Source: Lepus europaeus (Eukaryota; Chordata; Mammalia; Lagomorpha; Leporidae). Taken from it: a stretch of DNA of 64,000 bases. Positions 35,306 through 46,745 of this stretch are shown here, in pieces. The stretch is taken from assembly GCF_033115175.1 (NCBI RefSeq), contig NW_026909534.1, positions 434,001 to 498,000 on the forward strand, in the 5' to 3' direction. The notes under the pieces are model-generated. The model ran no database searches. It was not told where the DNA came from and saw only the letters and a list, made by a program, of their open reading frames with translations. Position numbers and translations under genes: made by a program. Each line of letters starts with the position of its first letter. Positions within the stretch are counted from its first letter, which is position 1.

Positions 35306-35715
35306 ACCTGTACTTTCCTTCTGCACTGAACAGTGGGAAAAAAAGAATATGATAGAATGCATAAATAACAATAAATACATTAACCAAGAAAATACCAGCT
35401 TTACTGTGGAGGAATAAACCTGTAAAAATGGAAATACATAGGAAAATGCACCCACCTATATTACGTGGCAGAGATTAAACAGAAGTTATCATTGGTTTAA
35501 CGAAAGCATTATCTACAGATTTTTTAAAATAATAGTGTAAAAGTAAAAAGAAATGTTAAGAGTGTTCAAATAAATGATTATCAAAGATAAACATTATGTT
35601 GTTATTAAAGGTTACACTAAATAAAGTTAACAAATACACATAATGTATATTTAATGCAGTGCACTTTACCAGTAATGATTCTAAATAGACCTTTTCCCTT
35701 CACAAATCCCTGGAT
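35306..35715. other. AT-rich unique sequence, no gene seen
   Basis: No repeat or coding signature recognised. Confidence 0.45.
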
Positions 35716-35962
35716 GGGGGCTGGCAATGTGGCCTAGTGGGTTAAGCTGCTGCTGCAAACAGCATCCCATATAGGCACTAGTTTGATTGCCAGCTGCTCC
35801 ACTTCTGATCCAGCTTTCTGCTATGGCCTGGGAAAGCAGTAGAAGATGGCCCAAGTCCTTTGGCCACTGTACCCATGTGGGAGCTCCTAGATCCTGGCTT
35901 TGGATTGGCACAACTCTGCCATTGCAGCAAACTGGGGAGTGAACCATTAGATGGAAGATCGA

Positions 35963-35993
<31 letters not shown>

Positions 35994-36040
35994 CCCTCTC
36001 TCTGTGTGTAACTCTTTAAAAAAAATAAATCTTTTAAAAA
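35716..36040 (+). repeat. CSINE (+)
   Basis: 'gggggctggcaatgtggcctagtggg' to 'aaaaataaatcttttaaaa'. The L1 at 36051 inserted directly behind its tail. Confidence 0.9.
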
Positions 36041-36050
36041 AAGACCCTGA

Positions 36051-38264
36051 GAAAAAATATTTGCAAACTATACTACAGATAAAGGGTTGATAACCAGAAT
36101 CTACAAAGAAATCAAGAAAATCCACAACAACAAAACAAACAACCCACTTAAGAGATGGGCCAAGGACCTCAAGAGACATTTTTTGAAAGAGGAAATCCAA
36201 CTGGCCAACAGACACATGAAAAAATGTTCAAGATCACTAGCAATCAGAGAAATGCAAATCAAAACCACAATGAGGTTTCACCTCACCCAGGTGAAAATGG
36301 CTCACATTCAGAAATCTACCAACAACAGATGCTGGAGAGGATGTGGGGAAAAAGGGACACTAACCCACTGTTGGTGGGAATGCAAACTGGTTAAGCCACT
36401 ATGGAAATCACTCTGGAGATTCCTCAGAAACCTGAAAATAACCCTACCATACAACCCAGCCATCCCACTCCTTGGAATTTACCCAAAGGAACTTAATTTG
36501 GCTAATGAAAAAAGCCATCTGCACATTAATGTTTCTTGCAGCTCAATTCACAATAGCTAAGACCTGGAACCAACCCAAATGCCCATCAACAGTTGGCTGG
36601 ATAAAGAAATTATGGGACATGTACGCCATAGAATACTATACAGCAGTAAGAAACAATGAAACCCGGTCATTTGCAACAAGATGAAGGAATCTGGAAAACA
36701 TCATGCTGAGTGAATTAAGCCAGTCCCAAAGAGACAAATTTCATTTGTTTTCCCTGAGCATCAAAGGGGAAACCTCTTGAAGTGAAATGGACACTATAAA
36801 AAACAATGACCTGATCAGCTCTTGTCCTGACTCTAGATGTACAATGTAATACTTAATGCTTTTTAGTATTTGTTGTTCTTGTTGTTGTTGTTCTAGTACT
36901 AGTGGTTGAACTCTGTAATTAACACACAATTATTCTTAGGTGGTTAAATTTTAACTGAAAAGTGATCCCTGTTAAATTTCAGAGTGGAAAAAGAGAGGGA
37001 GGAGATGTACAATTGGGGACATACGCAATCGGACTTGCCCCAAATGGCGGAGTTAGAAATGTGCCAGGGGATTCCAATACAATCCCATCAAGGTGGCATG
37101 TACCAATGCCATCTCACTAGTCCAAGTGATCAATTTCAGTTACCAATTGATGGCTCTGATAGGTCCAAGAGTCAAAGGGATCACACAAACAAGACAAGTG
37201 TCTGCTAATACTAACTGATAGAATCAAAAAGGGAAAAAACGATCCAACATGGGAAGCGGGATACACAGCACACTCATAGAATGGCAGATGTCCTAAGCAA
37301 CACTCTGGCCTCAGAATCAGCCATTAAGGCATTCGGATCTGGCTGAAGAGCCCATGAGAGTATTGTAGGCATGGAAAGCCAAGATACCATGGAAAAGAAA
37401 AAAAAAGAAGAAGAAGACCTAAATCAAAGATCTCTGTGAGTATGATCCCAGTGGAAAGAACGGGGCCATCAAAGAAGGAGGTACCTTTCTCTGAAGGGAG
37501 GAGAGAACTTCCACTTTGACTGTGACCCTATCGGAACAAGATCAAAGTCAGCGAAATCTAAAGGCTTCCATAGCCCTGGCAACTCATGACTAGAGCCTAG
37601 GGAGATTACTGAAGCCATGAACAGGAGTGTCAAATTGTTAAATCAGCAACAGGAGTCACTGTGGACTTACATCCCATGTGGGATCTTTCCTTAATGTGTT
37701 GTCCAATGTGAAGTGATGCTATAACTAGTACTGAAACAGTATTTTTACAGTTTGTGTTTCTGCGTGGGTACAAACTGATGAGATCTTTACTAATTATATA
37801 CAAAATCAATCTTCTGTATATAAAGATAATTGGAAATGAAAAAAAAAACCTGGTGTGAAATTGGAAATGGCATAGAAAATTAATTATTTTTTTAAAAAAA
37901 ATATTATGTAGGATCTCTGTCTTTAATGTGCTGTACACTGTTATTTAAAGCTATAACTAGTACTCCAACACTATTTTTCTCACTTTGTGTTGCTATATGG
38001 GGGAAAACTATTGAAGTTTTTACCTAATATATACTAAACTGATCTTCTGTATATAAAGAGAATTGAAAATGAATCTTGATGTGAATGGAAGAGGAGAGGG
38101 ATTGGGAAAGTGGAGGGTTGCGGGTGGGAGGGAAGTTATGGGAAGGGGGAAGCCATTGTAACCCATGAGCTGTACTTTGGAAATTTATATTCATTAAATA
38201 AAAGTTTAATAAATGAAAAAAAAAGGTCATATATATAAATATATACAATGTAAAAAAAAAAAAA
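36051..38264 (+). mobile_element. 5'-truncated LINE-1 with TSD and short 3' transduction
   Basis: Late ORF2 ('[20 protein letters not shown]' region, 36087 on) reaches a stop near 36755, followed by a double-module 3' UTR. 'aaaaaaagaccctga' (36036-36050) returns as 'agaccctga' at 38265-38273. Between AATAAA with the first A run (to about 38224) and the second A run (38252-38264) lie 27 bp unrelated to L1, which fits a transduced 3' flank from the source locus. ORF2 carries a frame change near 36240 and later damage. Confidence 0.92.
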
Positions 38265-38335
38265 AGACCCTGAATTTCACTTGACTTACCCCATGACATA
38301 CCAGTAAATGTGATAGAATTATACAATTTGTTAAA

Positions 38336-38429
38336 AGATTTATTTATTTGAAAGAGTTACACAAAGAGAAAAGGAGAGGCAGAGAAAAAGAGAGAGAGAG
38401 AGAGGAGAGAGGAGAGAGGGGGAGAGGGA

Positions 38430-38467
<38 letters not shown>

Positions 38468-38755
38468 GAGGGGGGGAGAGGAAAGGAGAAAGAGAGGTCT
38501 TTGAACTGCAGGTTCACTCTCCACATGGCTGCAATGGCTGGAGCTGTGTAGATCCAAAGATATGAGCCAGGAGCTTCTTCCAGGTCTCCCTCAAGGGAGC
38601 AGGGGCCAAAGGACTTGGACCATCTTCTACTGTTTTCCCAGGCCATAGCAAAGAGCTAGATCAGAAGTGGAGCAGCCGAGTCTCTAACTGACACCCATAT
38701 GAGATGCTGGCACTGTAGGTGGTGGCTTTACCTGCTATGCCACAGAACCAGCCCC
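38336..38755 (-). repeat. CSINE (-) with large (GA)n expansion
   Basis: The pyrimidine region of the SINE (here read as purine) has grown into more than 100 bp of GA/GGA-rich repeat at 38378-38500. The head ends 'ccacagaaccagcccc'. Confidence 0.9.
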
Positions 38756-38859
38756 AGAAATAGATAATTTGTAAAGTATTTGCCTTCTCATATTTTCTTT
38801 TTCTGACAGTTATCTTCTGAAAAACCCTGGGGCCTGCCTATTGAAGAGATAGTATGTAG

Positions 38860-39186
38860 GCTGGCGCCACAGCTCACTAGGCTAATCCTCCACCTGCAAC
38901 ACTAGCACTCTGCATTCTAGTCCAGGTTGGGGCACTGGTTCTGTTCCAGTTGCTCCCCTTCCAGTCCAGCTCTCAGCTGTGGCCTGGGAAGGCAATGGAG
39001 GATGGCCCAAGTGCTTGGGCCCTGCACCCACATGGGAGACCAGGAGGAAGCACCTGGCTCCTAGCTTTGGATCGGCACAGAATGCCGGCCATAGTGGCCA
39101 CTTGGGGGGTGAACCACTGGAAGGAAGACATTTCTCTCTGTCTCTCTCTCTCACTAACTCTGCCTGTCAAAAAAAATAAATAAAAA
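38860..39186 (+). repeat. Variant CSINE (+) with TSD
   Basis: Second-subfamily head 'ggctggcgccacagctcactaggctaatcc'. The flanks 'gatagtatgtag' and 'gataatatgtag' form a 12-bp TSD with one mismatch. Confidence 0.9.
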
Positions 39187-39490
39187 AGATAATATGTAGC
39201 CAAGATTCACCACAAACCCCAGACACTTAAGTGAAGCCTCAGTGAGTTCCCCAAATGACTAAACTCTCATTTCTGCTCCTGGACTGATCATAGGAACTGC
39301 CCAGCTGAGTGCAGCCCATAACTCAGAGTCAGAACTCCAAATCAAATGGCTATTTGTTAAGCCATTGTGTTTTCTGATTTGTCCTACATCAAATGCTGAT
39401 ATATAGCAGTAAGTATGGCAGAAAGTTGAATTACATGCAAACTACAATGCATACAACTTCAAAATTTCATTTAGAAGTTCCCATAAAACA
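39187..39490. other. Unique sequence, no gene seen
   Basis: About 300 bp with no recognisable feature. Confidence 0.4.
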
Positions 39491-39806
39491 GGGCCAGCAT
39501 TGTCACATAGCAAGTAAATCTGCCATCTGCAATACAAGCACCCCATATGAGCACTGGTTCATGTTCTGACTGTTCTGCTTTTGATCCAGCTTCCTGCTGA
39601 TGGCCTGAGAAAAGCAACGAAAGACGATCCAAATACTTGGGCAAATGCTACCAATGTGAGAGACCCAGATGAAGATGTTGGTTCCTTGCCTCATTCTGTC
39701 CCGGCCCTGCTCAATGCGGCCATCTGTGATGTGAACAAGCAGAAGGAAGATCTCTCTGGTTCTCTCCTCTATATACAATATTTTCAAATAAACTTTTTAA
39801 AAACTT
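39491..39806 (+). repeat. CSINE (+), diverged
   Basis: 'agggccagcattgtcacatagcaagt' to 'tttcaaataaactttttaaaaa'. A 23-bp A run stands alone at 39872-39894. Confidence 0.82.
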
Positions 39807-39894
39807 AGAAAAAATCTGCTATAAACACAATCTTTGCCTATCAATTAGACCTTAGAAAAGCTGTTAATACTAAAAAAAAAAAAAAAAAAAAAAA

Positions 39895-40151
39895 AGTCCT
39901 GAGATTCACACAAATAAATTATCTGGAGACCATAAGATTGGTTTTCACATTTCAGCTTATATATGGTCATTGTGTACTTTGAGTTTATATTTTAAGAAGC
40001 TTATTATCACATGAAATCTAATTTAATATAATTTTACTATCTCAGAAACCAAGATAAAGGTTCACAGTAATTTTCTGTAGCTGCATGTATACTGCATATT
40101 GTTCAAGAAGAATGACTGAAAGGGGGAATATTTTTATGATATCCTTTTTGT
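39895..40151. other. Unique sequence, no gene seen
   Basis: AT-rich; no gene or repeat recognised. Confidence 0.4.
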
Positions 40152-40204
40152 TTTTCTTAAAGATTTATTTATTTGAAAGTCAAAGTTACACAGAGAGAGG
40201 AGAG

Positions 40205-40248
<44 letters not shown>

Positions 40249-40504
40249 CTTCCATCCGATGGCTCACTCTGCAAATGGCAGCAATGGCCAGAGCTGCACC
40301 AACTAACGCCAGGACCCAGGAGCTTCGTGCAGGTCTCCCACATGGGTGCAGGGACCCAGGGACTTGGACGATCTTCTACTGCTTTTCCAGGCCATAGCAG
40401 AGAGCTGGATCAAAAGTGGAGCAGCTGAGTCTTGAACCCATGCCAATATGGGATGTGGGCACTTCAGGCCAGGGCATTAACCTACTGTGCCACAGCACCA
40501 GCCT
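40152..40504 (-). repeat. CSINE (-) with (AG)n and TSD
   Basis: Full copy with an AG run at 40208-40246. The flanks 'atgatatcctttttg' and 'atgatatgctttttg' form a TSD with one mismatch. Confidence 0.93.
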
Positions 40505-40735
40505 CATGATATGCTTTTTGAAGTCACACACTCCAAATATAGCATTAGTAGCAAAAGGGAAGACATGCTCATGAAAGTTTTCTAAAGCAGTACTGTTTGA
40601 ACTGGTGACAATTTCTGAAATGGATCTGAAAAATAAATGTTTTTTTAATTAAGTGTGGCAAGATAGAGAACATTAGACAGAAGTTACAGTGCCAGGTATT
40701 TACAAATCATGTGACACTACACAAAGCAATTTCCG
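40505..40735. other. Unique sequence, no gene seen
   Basis: Nothing recognised. Confidence 0.4.
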
Positions 40736-41990
40736 TGATCCCTGTTAAATATAACAGTGGGAAAAATAGAGGGAGGAGATGTACAATTGGGGACATGCTC
40801 AATCGGACTTGCCCAAAATGGTGGAGTTAGAAACGTGCCAGGGGATTCCAATACAATCCCATCAAGGTGGCATGTACCAATGCCATCTCACTAGTCCAAG
40901 TGATCAATTTCAGTGAACAACTGATCACACTGATAGGTCGAAGAGTCAAAGGGATCACACAAACAAGACTAGTGTCTGCTAATACTAACTGATAGAATCA
41001 TAAAAGGAAAAAACGATCCAACATGGGAAGTGGGATACACAGCACACTCATAGAATGGCAGATGTCCAAAACAGAACTCTGGCCTCAGAATCAGCCCTTA
41101 AGACATTCGGATCTGGCTGAAGAGCCCATGAGATTATTGTAGGCATGGAAAGCCAAGACACACTGGCAAAAAAAAAGAAGAAGAAGAAGACCTAAATGAA
41201 AGCTCTCTGTGAGTGAGATCCCAGTGGAAAGAATGGGGCCATCAAAGAAGGAAGTACTTTTCTCTGAAGGGAGGAGAGAACTTCCACTTTGACTATGACC
41301 CTGTCGGAATAAGATCAAATTTGGTGAACCCTAAAGGCTTCCATAGCCTTGGCAGCTCATGACTAGAGCCTAGGGAGATTACTGACACCATAAACAAGAG
41401 TGTCAAATTGTTAAGTCAACAACAGGAATCACTGTGTACTTATGTCTCATGTGGGATCTGTCCTTAATGTGTTGTCCAATGTGAAGTGATGCTGTAACTA
41501 GTACTAAAACAGTATTTTTACACTTTGTGTTTCTGTGTGGGTGCAAATTGATGAAATCTTTACTTAGCATATACTGAATCGATCTTCTATATATAAAGAT
41601 AATTGAAAATGAAAAAAAAAAAACAACCTGGTGTTAAATTGGAAATTGCATACAAAAGTAATCAATTTTTAAAAAATATCATGTAGGATCTCTGTCTTTA
41701 ATGTGCTGTACACTCTTATTTAATGCTATAACTAGTACTCCAACAGTATTTTTTCACTTTGTGTTGCTATGGGGGGGCAAACTGTTGAAATCTTTGCTTA
41801 ATATATACTAAACTGATCTTCTGTATATAAAGAGAATTGAAAATGAATCTTGATGTGAATGGAAGGGGAGAGGGATTGGGAAAGGGGAGGGTTGCGGGTG
41901 GGAGGGAAGTTATTGGGGGGAGTCATTGTAATCCATAAGCTGTACTTTGGAAATTTATATTCATTAAATAAAAGTTTAAAAAAAAAAGCA
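40736..41990 (+). mobile_element. LINE-1 3' UTR, 5'-truncated (double module)
   Basis: It starts just past ORF2 ('gatccctgttaaatataacagtggg') and carries both 3' UTR modules (about 41330-41610 and 41690-41850), the G-rich tract and AATAAA plus A tail. No coding sequence. A TSD is not obvious. Confidence 0.9.
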
Positions 41991-43170
41991 CTTTTCTCCT
42001 GAAAAACAATTTGTTTCATCTTTTTTACAGAGATACTGGCAAAACTTCCTTGAGCTACCAGGAAGGACTATTAGAATACAGGGGGCAGGAGTCCTCCAAG
42101 ATGGTGGAATAGGAAGGGAGCACACTGATAGTCTGGGAAAAGATAGTTTAATAAAAGTGGAGATACTGTAGTTTCAGGGAAGAGTTAGGGAAAAAAACTG
42201 CAGAAGAAACTCTTCTGGAACTAGTGGGACATAGTGGATCTATGTGGAGGGCATGGGTGCCCACAGATTGGGACCCCAGCTGCCGAGTCCACACAGCAGC
42301 ACTGGAAAGGGAGGTGAGGCAAAGCCTCAGTAGCCCAAGACACAGGTGGGGAAGTGGCAGTAAGAGCCTAGAGAGAACGAGGTTTGAAGCCCTGTGGGGG
42401 AAAGTCCAACAGGCTAACTAGAAGAGAGAAGAAAAAAAAAATATATAAAAAATAAAATAAAAGGGACCCGTATGGATACGATTCTCTCCACTCACCTTAT
42501 AAAGGCAAGCAAGACAAAGAGCAGGCACCATTTTGGACATACATAAAAGCTGCACCACCTCAGGGCTGCACCCACCCTCAAATAAGCAGAAAAACCTGAC
42601 TCTGGTGGGGAGAAATAACAGGAGGCTAGGACCTAGTGAAAAGTGGAGCTTATGAACTGTGACTGAAAAAAAAAAAAAAAAACCTGAAGGTGTATGAGAG
42701 AATTCATGGAGTGCCTGAGAGTGAGTACTCTCAGGAAATGCCTCAAACTTGGTAACCTTAGCAAGCTGGTGGGAGATTGAAGGGGAAACTGAGCTTACAC
42801 TGAGGACTGCACAGACCCTTTGTGTGGTCCTTGGGGTAGAGCAGACGAATATAATACCCACAGGGGGCAGAGCTCAGACACTGACTGCCTTCAATTCTGC
42901 TCAGCTGGGCAGAATTAATCCCTTCTGAATCAAAAAAAAAAAAAAAAGAGAGAGAGAGAAAGAAAGAGAGAAAATTGAAAATTTACCATGCCTTACCTGG
43001 GTGTGTCACCCTTAACACTGAAGAACCAAACAGAGCTCTCTGGCCACACCCATCACAAACCTCTAAGGATCCATCAAAAGCAGACAGTCCGCTTAATCAA
43101 GTCATAGTATCACGAGAAAAATCACCACATCAAAAAAAAAAAAAAAAAGAAACCAAATAATATATCCACA

Positions 43171-44204
43171 CTACCAAGCAACAAATGCAGAAACTGAGGA
43201 AAGAAGAACAAGAAAGACATTATGATACCCCAAATGAATAAGACACCCCAATTCAAGATTATAAAGGTGGTGAGATAGAAGAAATGCAAGAAGAAGATCT
43301 AAAAAAATTTATGATAAGAACACTTGGAAGTTCTCACAAATTCTTGAACTACAGAAATCCTTACTGGGCAGGGTAGAAAATCTCTCTCATGAAAATGAAA
43401 TCTTAAGGAGAAATCAAAATGAAATGAAGCAATTAGTAGAACATCAAATTGTGATAGTGAAGAAAAATTAAAATGAAATGAAGCATTCAATAGATCAAAT
43501 GACAAATGCATTTGAGAGCCTTAAAAAAAGAATCAGTGAAGCAGAAGAGAGAATATCGGACTTAGAAGACAGAGCACAGGAAAGTATACAGTCAAACCAA
43601 AGAAATGAAGAAGAAATTAGAAATCCAAAAAATATTGTTGGGAATCTACAGGATACTATTAAAAAAAAAAAAACCAACATTCAGGTTCTAGGAGTTCCTG
43701 AAGGCATGGAGAGAGAGAAAAGATTAGAAGGCCTTTTTAGTGAGATACTAGCAAAAAACTTCCCAGGTTTGGAGAAGCACAGAGACATCCCAGTACAGGA
43801 AGCTCATAGAGCCCCTAATAAACATGACCAAAAGAGATCCTCACCACGACACGTTGTAATCAAACTCACTACAGTGAAACACAAAGAAAAGATTCTAAAA
43901 TGTGCAAGGGAGAAATGTCAGAATACTCTTAGAGGATCTCCAATTAGACTCACAGCAGACTTCTCATCAGGAATCCTACAGGCTAGGAAGGAATGGCAAG
44001 ATATAGCCCAGGTACTAAGAGAAAAAAACTGACAGCCCAGAATATTATATCCCACAAAGCTCTCATTTGTGAATGAAGGTGAAATAGAGACCTTTCATAG
44101 CAAAAAGAAATTGAAAGAATTTGTTTCCACTCCTCCAGCCCTGCAAAAGATGCTTAAAGATGTGTTACACATAGAAACACAGCCATCAATATGAAAGAAG
44201 GTAA
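43171..44204 (+). pseudogene. L1 ORF1, broken
   Basis: Aligned with 14180-15217. The start ATG is CTA (about 43171), there are in-frame stops before 43478, an A12-type run near 43662 and a stop after 'VLREKN' (44030), short of the family end. The RRM core ('LGVPEGMERE') is readable at 43690-43720. Confidence 0.88.
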
Positions 44205-44655
44205 AGGAAGAAAACCTCCCAGTAAAAGATCACATAAAGTTCAAAACATATATTAGAAATACCTTTGGGAAAATGGCAGGACAAAGTTGCTACTTATCGA
44301 CAGTCACATTGAATGTTAATGGCCATACCTCTCCAGTTAAAAGACACAGACTGGCTGAATGGATTAAGGAACAAAACCCATCTATTTGCTGCTCACAAGA
44401 AACACATCTTTCCAACAAAGATGCATGCACACTGAAAGTGAAAGGCTGGAAAAAGATATTCCATGCCAACAGAAATGAAAAAAGAGCTGGTGTAGCCATC
44501 TTAATATCAGACAAAATACTTTAACACAAAAACTATTGAGACAAAGAGGGGCACTATATAATGATTAAGGGATCAATTCAACAGGAAGATGTAACTATTA
44601 TAAATGTATATGCACCTAATTACAGAGCACTAGTTTATTTAAAATATATGTTAAG

Positions 44656-44860
44656 CTGACTTCTGCTGAAGCCCAGGCTTACCACATTGAAAGCCACTGC
44701 AGTGGACTGGCCTGTTGGGTCTCCTTGAGGGCAGATCACTGTACAGATCAGCCATTAATAGGCCTGCCACCCATTGCTTCTGATGCCGAGCTTTCTTTTC
44801 CTCCTGGTTTGTGTTAAAGCAGACCAGAGGATGCAAGTCAAGGGAGTGCCCGTTTCCCAT
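44656..44860 (-). pseudogene. Second copy of the gag nucleocapsid-like relic
   Basis: Reverse-strand frame matching the left part of the copy 1 relic, up to the first knuckle-like motif. It is cut at the twin-priming breakpoint, so the second knuckle lies in the direct part near 45635-45660. Confidence 0.55.
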
Positions 44861-46314
44861 CTCTAATCTTCGGTGGCCTGAACTACAAGTCTATAGTCAC
44901 AGGCATGTTCTGTAGTAGTTTTTCTAAGGTAGACAATGCCCATGAGGAAAATTATATTCTCACTTTAAAACTTTCTTTCCCTTTGGTCTGAAAGGGAGGT
45001 TTTTTCTACTTACTGTATACTTCGCTGATGGCGAAGTGAATCTAGCTATGAGATTATTATTTGAGTTCTTATTTTGGCTATGCTATTGCAGAAAAATGTT
45101 AGCCATCTCTTTTATAAGGTCTAAAGATTAAATGTGCGTCCTACAGATTCCTTCATAATAGAATTAGTTTCCTACCTTGAAGAGAATAGAGAAATGAAAG
45201 AACAAGTTGGGCTTAGAATAGAGAAATGAGGGAGCAAGTCCTAGATCGCTTGCTGACAATTTAAAATTATAAACTCTTCAACCAACAAGAGGCACTTGCT
45301 TACTTCACAATATTTTTGAAAGCACCTGTAGGATTTTACAAGTATTTAACCCTTTAAGCCTCTGGGGCTTTCTCATTAAGATAACTATCATGTCTCCAAA
45401 ATATCTGGTTGAAATAAGATTTCTTAAAATCATGACATAACATAGACCAAATTTGATCATTGTTACAAGGTGATTATTCAAATTTTTGAAAAAAGCACAT
45501 ATTTAAATAACCCATAGCTCTTAATAAAAATTCAGCTGTTTTTGAACAATTAGAATTTAACAGACATCAAGAGAACATAATAGATTACTTTAACACATTG
45601 CTTTAACAGAGCATCAGAGTTTAATTCTATGGCAGCTCTGCCAAGAGTTGGATCACTGGAAATGGACCTGCCCTGGAGTCGAAGGATGCCCAGGTCAGAG
45701 CCACAGATCTTATTGGCTCTAAGCTGAAAAGCCCTTCACTCAGCCCAACTTCCAAAGTGACCACTGCAGCTGAGGGGATGGTCAAGTAGGGTCAGCAACA
45801 TTGCAGGCAGAACTGTAAATTTCTTGTTAGAGATGCCCCCTGCCTTTACCTGGCCAGCTCTCCTCCCAGCCCAGCCAAGTCATGAAAGTCAACAGAGTGC
45901 CTTCCCCTAGGAGGTTCACACCTCCCTTAGGATATACCCCATGTGAAGAGATAGATAGGTCTGGGCCTCTGAATTTACAAGGCCTAAAGCCCACCAGATT
46001 ATTATCAAGCCCCTTCTATCAGGTTCTATTTGCCTCTCAATCAGAAAACTTAATTGTAGCTTAGACAGCACCTTCCTTAGCTCCTCTAATAATGAATCTG
46101 TCCTTTGTTCTAGGCCCTGTCTAGTGCACTTGGGCCTCATTCCTTTGTAATCATAACCTCTACTCTACCACCAATGGCTCTACTCCCAACATGTGTGTAC
46201 TGATGGTCCTCTTCCCCACTTAATGCTGTATAATTGTTCAAACCTGGTAAATGCCACTCTTAGGATCATTGGTTACTATCCTCACTCTGTCTTTTATGAC
46301 CTTGTCTAAATATG

Positions 46315-46745
46315 ATCAGAGTCGGCAAACTTGGAAGGCTTCCATAGCCTTGGCAACTCATGACGACAGCCTAGGATGGTTACTGGCGCCATAAACTAGA
46401 GTGTCAATTTGTTGGGTCAACAACAGGAGCCACTGTGCACTTGCTCCTCATGTGGGATCTCTGTCCTTAATGTGCTGTACATTGTGATTTAATGCTATAA
46501 CTAGTACTCAAACAGTATGTTTCACTTTGTTTTTCTATGTGGGTGTAAACTGTTGAAGTATTTATACTAAATTGATCTTCTGTATATAAAGAGAATTGAA
46601 AATGAATCTTGATGCAAATGGAAGGGGAGAGGGAGCGGGAGAGGGGAGGGTTGCGGGTGGGAGGGAAGTTATGGGGGGGGGAAGCCATTGTAATCCATAA
46701 GCTGTACACTGGAAATTTATATTCATTAAATAAAAGTTAAAAAAA
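46315..46745 (+). mobile_element. L1 3' UTR of chimeric copy 2
   Basis: Nearly identical to 17938-18363, including the G-rich tract at 46615-46683 and the terminal A run. Confidence 0.92.

Larger units (their letters stand above)
44656..46745 (+). mobile_element. Chimeric L1 / retrovirus-like retrotransposon, copy 2 (twin-primed, 5'-inverted)
   Basis: Inserted in ORF2 of L1 #3 with the perfect 15-bp TSD 'aaaatatatgttaag' (44641-44655 and 46746-46760). The left part (44656-45628) is in reverse orientation and corresponds to copy 1 positions 17239 back to 15270. The right part (45629-46745) is direct and corresponds to 17254-18363, including the L1 3' UTR, AATAAA and A tail. About 14 bp are lost at the internal junction, and 3 bp ('aag') are shared between the TSD and the inverted end. 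This is the signature of twin priming during L1-type retrotransposition. Compared with copy 1 it lacks 297 bp (15506-15802) and 696 bp (15938-16633). The TSD starts with AAAA, as expected for the L1 endonuclease. Confidence 0.93.
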
